Source: Pseudomonadota bacterium (GTDB taxonomy: Bacteria; Pseudomonadota; Gammaproteobacteria; Burkholderiales; Thiobacillaceae). From it: 9,913 bases of DNA. The DNA lies in assembly GCA_021791235.1 (NCBI GenBank), contig JAJYXA010000017.1:1-9913 (forward strand). Reading direction: 5' to 3'. The translations under genes and the position numbers were made by a program. This document shows, one piece after another, positions 1 to 5,807 of the stretch (position 1 is the first letter of the stretch; the number at the start of each line of letters is the position of its first letter). The notes beneath the pieces were generated by a model that ran no database searches, had not been told where the DNA came from, and worked only from the letters and a program-made list of their open reading frames with translations.

Positions 1-977
1 ACCGCGCCGCGCAGCAGGAAATCCGCGAGCTGCATGTCGGCCTCCTGAACATGATGCCGGACGCGGCGCTGGAGGCGACCGAGCGGCAGTTCTACCGGCT
101 GGTCGGCGAGTCCAACCCGATCGCGCAGTTCTACATGCACCCCTTCACCCTGCCGACGCTGCCGCGCAATGAAACGGCGCGGGCGCACATCGCGCAGTAT
201 TACGAACCCTTCGATGCCATCCGCGCGGCGGGGCTCGACGCGCTCATCATCACCGGCGCCAACGTCAGCCACGCCAATCTCGCCGACGAGCCGTTCTGGC
301 AACCGCTGATCGAGGTGATCGACTGGGCCTGGGACCATGTCACCTCGACGCTGTGCTCGTGCCTCGCCACCCATGCGGTGATGCAGTTCCGCCACGGCCA
401 GACGCGGGTGAAGCAGCCGCAGAAAATCTGGGGCGTGTTCGAACACCGCGTCACCGACGCGCGCCACCCGCTGGTGGCCGACGTCAACACCCGCTTCGAT
501 GTGCCGCATTCGCGCTGGAACGACGTGTCGCGCGCGCAGTTCGAGGCGGCCGGGGTCAAGGTACTGGTCGAAAGCGCGGAGGCCGGCGTGCATCTGGCGG
601 TGAGCCGCGACGGTCTGCGCACGGTGTTCTTCCAGGGCCATCCCGAATACGACACGGTGTCGCTCCTGAAGGAATACAAGCGCGACCTGCTGCTGGCCGC
701 CGCCGGCAAGCTGTCCGCGTTCCCGCCCTTCCCGGCGCGCTATTTCAACCGCCAGGCGCAGGCGCTGCTGGCCGAGTTCGGCAGCCGCATGCAGGCGGGC
801 GAGGCGCTGGCCTTCCCCGAGGCGCTCCTGCTGCCGCTGCTCGACAACACCTGGCACGACACCGCCGAGGCGGTGGTCGGCAACTGGATCGGCTGCGTCT
901 ATCAGGTCACCCACCGCGAGCGCGGCCTGCCCTTCATGCCCGGCATCGATCCCGACAATCCTTTAGGGCTGGCATGA
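1..977 (+). CDS. metA: MetA-type homoserine O-acyltransferase, 5'-truncated by window
   Basis: This enzyme acylates L-homoserine (succinyl or acetyl donor) in the first committed step of methionine synthesis in the cytoplasm. The reading frame is open from base 3, and residues LHVGLLN before the Met codon at 51 belong to the family's conserved first strand, so the true start lies upstream of the window and 51 is internal. Counting from that Met, I see the nucleophile region TLCSC (Cys104 aligns with E. coli Cys142), VPHSRWNDV at about 151-159, and GHPEYD at 196-201 giving the catalytic His197 and Glu199. The position that separates succinyl (Gly) from acetyl (Glu) enzymes falls in GANVS, where it is Ser73, so the acyl donor is uncertain. 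At least 324 residues are visible, already longer than E. coli MetA (309), with an extended C-terminus. Its TGA overlaps the ATG of the next gene, so it is probably cotranscribed with the Mla genes. Confidence 0.9.
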   Translation, partial: RAAQQEIRELHVGLLNMMPDAALEATERQFYRLVGESNPIAQFYMHPFTLPTLPRNETARAHIAQYYEPFDAIRAAGLDALIITGANVSHANLADEPFWQPLIEVIDWAWDHVTSTLCSCLATHAVMQFRHGQTRVKQPQKIWGVFEHRVTDARHPLVADVNTRFDVPHSRWNDVSRAQFEAAGVKVLVESAEAGVHLAVSRDGLRTVFFQGHPEYDTVSLLKEYKRDLLLAAAGKLSAFPPFPARYFNRQAQALLAEFGSRMQAGEALAFPEALLLPLLDNTWHDTAEAVVGNWIGCVYQVTHRERGLPFMPGIDPDNPLGLA

Positions 978-2068
978 CGGAAGCGCGCGCGCACTTCGAC
1001 GAAGCACAGGGCGCGCTGATCGCCAGCGGCGTCTGGCATGCCGAAGCCGCCGCCGCGCTGCCGGATCTGGCCGGCAAGACCGTGCGCATTCTCGACGGCG
1101 CCGGCGTCACCCGACTCGACACCAACGGCGCGTGGCTGCTGCTCGCCGCCGCCCGCCCGCACGCCGGCGACCCGATGCCCGAACTGCGTGCCTTCCAGCC
1201 GCAGCATCTCGCCATGTTCAAGCTGGTGGCGCAGCACAGCCCCACCACGGCGGCGCAACCCGCGCCGCCGCGCGAAGGCGTGCGCGCGCTGACCGGGCGC
1301 GGCACGCTGGCACTGTGGGGGCACCTCATCGGCCTGCTCGATTTCATCGGCCGCCTGTTTCTCGAGATCGCGGCGCTGATGCGGCATCCGGGCCGCTGGC
1401 GCTGGCGCGAGTTCGGCGCCCAGGTACGCGATGTGTTCGTCGGCGCGATCCCCATCGTGTCCGGCATGCTGTTCCTGCTCGGCGTGGTGTTCGCCTACCT
1501 GCTGGGCGATCAGGCGCAGCAGTACGGCGCCAACATTTTTGTCGTCGACGGCCTGCTTGCCGCGATCCTGCGCGAGATTTCGCCGGTCATCGTCGCGGTG
1601 CTGGTGGCCGGGCGCAGCGGCGCCGCCATCACCGCGCAGCTCGGCACCATGAAGGTCACCGAGGAAATCGACGCCATCGCCACGCTCGGCCTGTCTCCGC
1701 TGGCGGTGCTGGTGATCCCGCGCGTGCTCGCCCTGCTGCTGGCCCTGCCGCTGCTGGTGTTCATCGGCAACATCGCCGGGATCGCCGGCGGCATGTTGGT
1801 GGCGCAGCAACAGCTGGATATCTCGACGTATATGTTCATGGACCGGCTGGCCGACGTGCTGCTCCTGAAAACCCTGCTGGTGGGGCTGGGCAAGGCGCCG
1901 GTGTTCGCCCTCTTCATCGCGCTGATCGCCTGCCGCATGGGGCTGGCGGTCACCCGCGACGCGCGCAGCGTCGGCGCCAACACCACCTCCACCGTGGTGC
2001 AGAGCCTGGTCGCCATCATCGTTCTCGACGCCGGATTTGCCGTGATGTTCGTGCGGCTGGGCATCTGA
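974..2068 (+). CDS. mlaE: MlaE-family ABC permease with fused N-terminal STAS domain
   Basis: This is the inner-membrane permease of an MCE/Mla lipid ABC transporter, 364 aa. Residues about 10-90 look like a STAS (MlaB-like) domain, with the motif GVTRLDTNGAWLLL at 44-57. A Pro/Ala-rich linker at about 90-108 leads to the MlaE permease domain (about 110-364), with hydrophobic segments and the conserved core REISPVIVAVLVAGRSGAA at 200-218 followed by GTMKVTEEIDAI. E. coli MlaE is about 260 aa and uses a separate MlaB; here the two are fused, an arrangement known in other proteobacteria. The start ATG overlaps the metA stop (ATGA), and its stop overlaps the next start (TGATG), so translation is probably coupled. 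The start is supported by the overlap and by the STAS domain beginning soon after it. Whether the cargo is phospholipid or another lipid cannot be read from the sequence. Confidence 0.92.
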   Translation: MTEARAHFDEAQGALIASGVWHAEAAAALPDLAGKTVRILDGAGVTRLDTNGAWLLLAAARPHAGDPMPELRAFQPQHLAMFKLVAQHSPTTAAQPAPPREGVRALTGRGTLALWGHLIGLLDFIGRLFLEIAALMRHPGRWRWREFGAQVRDVFVGAIPIVSGMLFLLGVVFAYLLGDQAQQYGANIFVVDGLLAAILREISPVIVAVLVAGRSGAAITAQLGTMKVTEEIDAIATLGLSPLAVLVIPRVLALLLALPLLVFIGNIAGIAGGMLVAQQQLDISTYMFMDRLADVLLLKTLLVGLGKAPVFALFIALIACRMGLAVTRDARSVGANTTSTVVQSLVAIIVLDAGFAVMFVRLGI

Positions 2069-2835
2069 TGGCCGACACCGTGATCGATGTCCGCGACGTC
2101 TCCACCACGCTGGGCGGACACCCCGTTCACCGCAGCCTCAATCTGTCGGTGGCGCGCGGCGAGGTCATCGCGCTGATCGGCGGCAGCGGCACCGGCAAGT
2201 CGGTGCTGCTGCGCGAAATCATCGGCCTGCTGAGGCCGCAGGCGGGCCGCATCGAACTGTTCGGACAATCGGTGTGGAACAGCACGCCGGAACAGATGAA
2301 CGCGTTGCGGCGGCGCTTCGGCGTGCTGTTCCAGGACGGCGCGCTGTTCTCTTCGCTGTCCGTGGAAGACAACGTCGCCACCCCGCTGTTCGAGCACATC
2401 GAGCTGCCGCACGCCACCAGCCGCCAGCTGGCGCGGCTCAAGCTCGCGCTGGCGGGGCTGCCGCCGGACACGGCCGGGAAGCGCCCGAGCGAACTTTCCG
2501 GCGGCATGCGGAAGCGGGTGGCGCTGGCGCGCGCGCTGGCGCTCGACCCCGAACTGCTGTTCCTCGACGAGCCGACCTCCGGTCTCGATCCGATTTCCGC
2601 GCGCGCATTCGACTCGCTGATCCGGCTGCTGGCCGACAGCCTCGGCCTCACCGTATTCCTCGTCACCCACGACTTGGATACACTGTTTTCGATCATCGAC
2701 CGCATCATCGTGCTGTCGGGCGGCCGCGTGCTCGGCAGCGGCACCGTGGCCGAACTGAAACGCATCGATGATCCGTGGCTGCGCGACTATTTCGCCGCGC
2801 GGGCATCGGAGGAGGGAATGGCGCATGGAAACTGA
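2068..2835 (+). CDS. mlaF: MlaF-family ABC transporter ATPase
   Basis: This is the cytoplasmic ATPase that powers the MlaE permease, 255 aa, a normal length for MlaF (E. coli about 270). All ABC motifs are present: Walker A GGSGTGKS at 38-45, Q-loop Gln89 in LFQDGALFSSLSV (typical of the MlaF branch), signature LSGGM at 143-147, Walker B LLFLDEP at 163-169 with catalytic Glu168, D-loop SGLD, and switch His201. The start ATG shares its A with the TGA of mlaE, and no strong ribosome binding site precedes it, suggesting translational coupling. Its 3' end overlaps mlaD by 11 bp. Nothing appears broken. It could in principle serve another MCE system, but the adjacent mlaE and mlaD make this assignment solid. 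Confidence 0.95.
   Translation: MADTVIDVRDVSTTLGGHPVHRSLNLSVARGEVIALIGGSGTGKSVLLREIIGLLRPQAGRIELFGQSVWNSTPEQMNALRRRFGVLFQDGALFSSLSVEDNVATPLFEHIELPHATSRQLARLKLALAGLPPDTAGKRPSELSGGMRKRVALARALALDPELLFLDEPTSGLDPISARAFDSLIRLLADSLGLTVFLVTHDLDTLFSIIDRIIVLSGGRVLGSGTVAELKRIDDPWLRDYFAARASEEGMAHGN
2808..2816 (+). promoter_or_regulatory. Strong ribosome binding site of mlaD
   Basis: GGAGGAGGG lies inside the 3' end of mlaF, 8 bases before the ATG at 2825. It decides the mlaD start against the longer in-frame extension from 2768. A nearer ATG at 2818 is in the mlaF frame and is not a start for mlaD. Confidence 0.75.
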
Positions 2836-3772
2836 AGGTCGCTACGCCCTGGTGGGCACCCTGGTGCTGGCGGTGATCGCGCTGATGACCGTCGCCATCG
2901 TGTGGCTGGCGGGCGCGGCCGATACCATCGCCTATCAGACCTACACCCTGTATTTCAAGCAGCAGTCGCTCGACGGGCTGGCGGTCGGCAGCCCGGTGAA
3001 GATGCGCGGCATCAAGGTCGGCGTGGTCGACAGCTACCGCTTTGCCGAGGGCGGCGACGAAGCCGTCAGCGTCACCGCGCGCATCGACGAGGGGGTGCCG
3101 GTTCACGTCGGCGCCGAGGCCTACATCAAGCGCAACCTGGTGACCGGCATCGCGTCGGTCGAGATCGACAACGGCCCGAGCGACAGCCCCCTGCTCGACG
3201 AGGCGCCCCAGGGCGAGCGCTATCCGGTCATCGCCGAGGGCAGCTCCGACATCGACAAGGTGGCCACCGCCCTCTCGCGGCTGGCGGTCAACGGCGCCCA
3301 GGTGCTGGAGAAAATGAACACCCTGCTGTCCGATGAAAACCAGCGCGCCATCAGCCAGACCCTTGCCAACCTCAACGAACTGTCCGCCCATCTCGCCGCC
3401 AACAAGCAAAGCCTCGATGCTGCGGTGCAGGGCATCCGCGACGCCTCCGACGAATTCCGCCTTGCCGGCGCCAGCATCGGCCAGGCCGCCACCCGAGCCG
3501 AAGGCAGCATCGTCAGCATCGGGCAAAACGCCGACGTCGCGCTGAAGGAGGCCACCGTCGCGATGGAAAAACTGCAACGTGACATCGGCCTGATTTCCGG
3601 GCAAATCCAGCAACTCACCGAAACCGGCACGCTGGAATTGACCAACGTCAGCCGCGACGTGCGCACCAGCGCCGGTGCCCTCACCACCGCCGGACAACGC
3701 CTGTCCAACCCGCATGCCATCCTGTTCGGGCCTGGCCAGCAGCAGCTCGGCCCCGGAGAAAAACTGCCATGA
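2825..3772 (+). CDS. mlaD: MlaD-family MCE-domain substrate-binding protein
   Basis: This periplasmic lipid-binding component is anchored in the inner membrane and forms the ring that hands lipids to or from MlaE. The start at 2825 is chosen because a strong ribosome binding site GGAGGAGGG (2808-2816) precedes it by 8 bases and because it opens with the family's typical METEGRYALVG. The frame stays open upstream to 2768, but that extension has no family resemblance. The protein is 315 aa: one membrane helix at about 6-28, an MCE domain at about 37-115 containing GSPVKMRGIKVGVV, then a long polar helical region (about 140-285) with heptad-like spacing, probably coiled coil. That makes it longer than E. 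coli MlaD (183 aa) and more like the extended MCE proteins paired with a PqiC-type lipoprotein, which is the next gene (ATGA overlap). Confidence 0.93.
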   Translation: METEGRYALVGTLVLAVIALMTVAIVWLAGAADTIAYQTYTLYFKQQSLDGLAVGSPVKMRGIKVGVVDSYRFAEGGDEAVSVTARIDEGVPVHVGAEAYIKRNLVTGIASVEIDNGPSDSPLLDEAPQGERYPVIAEGSSDIDKVATALSRLAVNGAQVLEKMNTLLSDENQRAISQTLANLNELSAHLAANKQSLDAAVQGIRDASDEFRLAGASIGQAATRAEGSIVSIGQNADVALKEATVAMEKLQRDIGLISGQIQQLTETGTLELTNVSRDVRTSAGALTTAGQRLSNPHAILFGPGQQQLGPGEKLP

Positions 3773-4491
3773 ACCCCGGATTCTTCCTGCTTGCGCTGGC
3801 TTCCTTGCTGACCGCTTGCGTCAATGTGGGCAACCACACCGAATCCCCTGCCGTGGTGTATTACGTGCTGAACGACCCTGCGTCAGCACCCGCCAACGCA
3901 CCTGCCCCGTTGCGCGCCGATGCCCCAAAGGACCCCGGTCCACTACGCGCTAAAGTCCCGCAGGGCGGGATGGAATCGTATGCCCCACAAGGGGACTCCG
4001 ATCCACTACGCGCTAAAGCGCGTGTGGAATCGTATGCCCCCACCCTGCTGGTGCTTGACACCACCACCGGCAGCTTTTACGACACCGACCAGCTCATTTT
4101 CAGCCGCAGCCCCGGGACCCGCGGCCAGTACCAGTTCGCGCGCTGGACCGAGCGCCCCGGCAAGCGCTTTGCCGACCTGATGCGGGCCCGGCTCGATCGC
4201 CTGGGCCGTTATCACGTCGCCGCCGCCGGCGGCTATGTGCGCGGCGATGTATTGCTGGATACCGAACTGGTCGAGTTCTATCACGACGCGGCCAGTCAGC
4301 CCGGCCAGGTGCGGCTGGTGCTGCGCGCCGAACTGGTCGACCTGAAGCAGCGTACGCTGCTGGGGCGCCGGGTATTCGAACAGCAGGTCGCGTTGACCCG
4401 CTACGACGCGGCCGGCGCTGCGCAGGCCTCCAGCCAGGCGGTCGGCCGCGCGCTCGACGAGCTGACCGCCTGGCTCGCCATGCTGCAATAA
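3769..4491 (+). CDS. PqiC-type (ABC_trans_aux) outer-membrane lipoprotein with repeat-encoded insertion
   Basis: This is a probable auxiliary lipoprotein of the Mla/MCE transporter, the outer-membrane end of the lipid path. The signal peptide has a lipobox LTAC with Cys17; Val at +2 does not signal inner-membrane retention. The family core is visible as VVYYVLND (29-36), then TLLVLDTTTGSFYDTDQLIFSR (from 92) and YQFARWTERPGKRFADLM, as in PF03886 proteins (PqiC/YmbA relatives). Between these blocks, residues 47-91 form a low-complexity linker with three PLRA units and two ESYAP units. It is encoded by palindromic repeats inserted in frame (3920-4040) and probably explains why the protein (240 aa) exceeds the usual size of roughly 190-220. 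The start overlaps the mlaD stop (ATGA), with GGAGAA at 3755-3760 as ribosome binding site. The reading frame is intact, so the protein is probably functional. Confidence 0.85.
   Translation: MNPGFFLLALASLLTACVNVGNHTESPAVVYYVLNDPASAPANAPAPLRADAPKDPGPLRAKVPQGGMESYAPQGDSDPLRAKARVESYAPTLLVLDTTTGSFYDTDQLIFSRSPGTRGQYQFARWTERPGKRFADLMRARLDRLGRYHVAAAGGYVRGDVLLDTELVEFYHDAASQPGQVRLVLRAELVDLKQRTLLGRRVFEQQVALTRYDAAGAAQASSQAVGRALDELTAWLAMLQ
3920..3986 (+). repeat. Palindromic repeat, copy A, inside the lipoprotein gene
   Basis: This copy shares TCCACTACGCGCTAAAG (3939-3955) and TGGAATCGTATGCCCC (3971-3986) exactly with copy B. Between those two blocks copy A has a perfect hairpin TCCCGC-AGG-GCGGGA (3956-3970), framed by TCCA/TGGA. 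A degenerate start of a further unit may be seen at 3907-3926, encoding PLRADAP. The sequence is read in frame as protein. Confidence 0.7.
3980..4040 (+). repeat. Palindromic repeat, copy B, inside the lipoprotein gene
   Basis: Copy B is adjacent to copy A and shares its ATGCCCC boundary. It holds two hairpins: CCCC-ACAA-GGGG (3983-3994), nested inside GGAATCG/CGATCC outer arms with one bulge, and CCACTACGCGC / GCGCGTGTGG (4003-4027) around a TAAA loop with one bulged T. The offsets of the shared blocks from copy A are 63 and 54 bp, both multiples of three, so the frame is kept. The architecture resembles REP/BIME-type elements. Confidence 0.7.
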
Positions 4492-4496
4492 GCGCC

Positions 4497-4533
4497 TAGA
4501 ATTCATACAATATCGTCCACAATAAAAGGAGAG
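4497..4533 (+). promoter_or_regulatory. Possible promoter and ribosome binding site of the DUF4426 gene
   Basis: The 47-bp gap before the DUF4426 gene is more AT-rich than its surroundings. It contains -10-like hexamers TAGAAT (4497-4502) and TACAAT (4506-4511), but no convincing -35 box at the right spacing. A strong ribosome binding site AAGGAGAG (4526-4533) sits 5 bases before the ATG. The ribosome binding site is well supported, the promoter weakly. Confidence 0.35.
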
Positions 4534-4538
4534 AGACC

Positions 4539-4967
4539 ATGAAGCGCCTGCTTGCCGCACTGTGCCTGTGTTCCGTCGCCGCTGTCGCCCACGCCGAAAT
4601 CTCGCAGAAATTCGGTCCGCTTGAAATTCACTACAATGCGCTGACCACCGATGAACTGCTTCCCGAAGTCGCGCGCGCCTACAAGATCGAGCGCAGCAAG
4701 ACGCGCGGACTGGTGACGGTGTCGGTGCTGAAGAAGAATCCGGTCGGCGTGTTGACGCCGATGCCGGCCAGGCTGACGCTCTACGTCACCAATCTCAGCC
4801 AGCAGCTGGCCAACGTCGAGATGCGCGAGGTCAAGGAAGGCACCGCGATTTACTACCTGGGGGAATTCCGTGTCACCCCGCCCGACACGCTGAGGTTCAC
4901 CGCCACCGTCGAGGTGGCCGGCGAACCGAAGCGCGAGATGGTCTTCACCCAGAAGTTCTACAAGTAA
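4539..4967 (+). CDS. DUF4426 family secreted protein
   Basis: This is a small exported protein of unknown function, 142 aa. It has a Sec signal peptide (basic MKR, hydrophobic core, probable cleavage after AHA at residue 19) and a mature part of about 123 residues that covers the whole DUF4426 domain. Recognisable features are FGPLEIHYNALTTDELLPEV (start of domain), YKIERSKTRGLVTVSV, REVKEGTAIYYLGEF and the final FTQKFYK. There is no lipobox, so it is probably periplasmic. From memory, Pseudomonas has a DUF4426 gene beside metX-metW, so its proximity here to a different methionine acyltransferase gene is notable but may be coincidence. It follows the lipoprotein gene by 47 bp and is the last gene before the terminator at 4981. 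It could be read through from the Mla operon or have its own promoter. Confidence 0.85.
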   Translation: MKRLLAALCLCSVAAVAHAEISQKFGPLEIHYNALTTDELLPEVARAYKIERSKTRGLVTVSVLKKNPVGVLTPMPARLTLYVTNLSQQLANVEMREVKEGTAIYYLGEFRVTPPDTLRFTATVEVAGEPKREMVFTQKFYK

Positions 4968-4980
4968 ACCCGGGTCCACG

Positions 4981-5005
4981 CAGCCCCGGTCCAGGGCTGT
5001 TTTTT
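4981..5005 (+). terminator. Rho-independent terminator of the plus-strand block
   Basis: A perfect stem CAGCCC/GGGCTG (4981-4986 with 4994-4999) with a 7-base loop is followed directly by six T residues (5000-5005). It lies 13 bases after the DUF4426 stop. On the minus strand the hairpin has no following T run, so it is not an evident terminator for the converging gene, whose stop is at 5019. Confidence 0.88.
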
Positions 5006-5018
5006 GAACGGCCAGGCT

Positions 5019-5699
5019 TCAGGCGGACGTGAATGCCGAATAGGTCAGCGTCAGCAGCCCCCACACGCCGAAGCCCGTCACCGTCAGACCCGCCGCACGG
5101 CGCACCCACCGCTGTTGCATGAAAGGCTGGATCTGCCGCGCGAACAGGCCCATGCCCAGCAGATTCGGCAGGGTGCCGAGACCGAACGCCAGCATCAGCG
5201 CCGCGCCCGAGGGGGCGCTGCCCGCCGCCAGCGCCGACACCAGCACCGAATACACCAGCCCGCACGGCAGCCAGCCCCAGGCCATGCCGGCCAGCAGCGC
5301 CTGCGGCAGCGACTTCACCGGCAGCAGCTTCTGGAACAGCGGCTTCACCCGGCGCCATACCGCGCCCCCGGCGCGCTCGAACACCAGCACCCATTGGTTG
5401 AATCCCGCCAGATACAGGCCGAGCAGGATCATCACGACCTGCGCCAGCACATACAGCAGCGTCTGCACCGGCATGAACTCCGCCAGCCTGAGCGAGGCGC
5501 CGAGCGCCCCCGCCAGCGCACCGAACATCACATACGACGACACCCGCCCCAGGTTGTAGGCCAGATGCAGGCGGAACGGCGGATGCGTGCCGTCGGCGCG
5601 GAACGAAAACGCCGCGACGATGCCGCCGCACATGCCGACGCAGTGCACGCCGCCCAACAGTCCGGCGAGGAGGGCGGTGAGGAGGGAGAACTCGATCAT
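5019..5699 (-). CDS. SafE/DsbD_2-type polytopic membrane protein (sulfite exporter TauE/SafE annotation)
   Basis: This integral inner-membrane protein of 226 aa has about six hydrophobic segments. It belongs to the PF13386 (DsbD_2)/COG2836 group, often annotated as sulfite exporter or urease accessory UreH-like. Key motifs are HCVGMCGG at 19-26 in the first helix and WLPCGLVY at 143-150 after the loop; these paired Cys-containing motifs resemble those in DsbD/CcdA-like thiol or metal transporters. Relatives often sit beside cbb3 oxidase assembly genes, suggesting a role in copper or redox handling, but no such gene is here and the substrate is unknown. The start at 5699 is preceded by a weak AAGGG and by the 99-bp inverted repeat. 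It lies 71 bp downstream of ampG on the same strand, possibly as one transcript. Confidence 0.82.
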   Translation of the reverse strand: MIEFSLLTALLAGLLGGVHCVGMCGGIVAAFSFRADGTHPPFRLHLAYNLGRVSSYVMFGALAGALGASLRLAEFMPVQTLLYVLAQVVMILLGLYLAGFNQWVLVFERAGGAVWRRVKPLFQKLLPVKSLPQALLAGMAWGWLPCGLVYSVLVSALAAGSAPSGAALMLAFGLGTLPNLLGMGLFARQIQPFMQQRWVRRAAGLTVTGFGVWGLLTLTYSAFTSA

Positions 5700-5708
5700 T
5701 AAACCCTT

Positions 5709-5807
5709 TCACCACAGAGACACAGAGGCACGGAGAAAAGCATAAGAGTTAAGCCTGTTGGGTAATAGATTTAAGGGGTTCTCTGTGTCTCTGTGCCTCT
5801 GTGGTGA
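5709..5807. repeat. 99-bp inverted repeat (REP/MITE-like) between ampG and the SafE-like gene
   Basis: The left arm 5709-5737 begins TCACCACAGAGACACAG and the right arm 5779-5807 ends CTGTGCCTCTGTGGTGA. The arms match as inverted repeats at 26 of 29 positions, around a 41-bp AT-richer centre. Short flanks AAACC (5701-5705) and GGTTT (5810-5814) extend the symmetry. From memory, CACCACAGAGACACAGAG-type sequences recur in many proteobacterial intergenic regions. The right arm is translated as the end of ampG. RNA from either strand would form a long hairpin. Confidence 0.85.

Noticed and set aside
902..1810. Long minus-strand open frame opposite mlaE
   Set aside because: Composition is His/Gln/Arg/Ala-rich as expected from the antisense of a high-GC membrane protein gene; the plus strand carries clear STAS and MlaE domains.
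3907..4040. CRISPR array or tandem minisatellite in the lipoprotein gene
   Set aside because: There are only two full units with variable centres and no spacers of constant length, and the sequence is coding and in frame.
4981..5005. Bidirectional terminator also serving the SafE-like gene
   Set aside because: On the minus strand the stem is followed by CGTGGACCC without a T run; the A/T tract lies on the wrong side.
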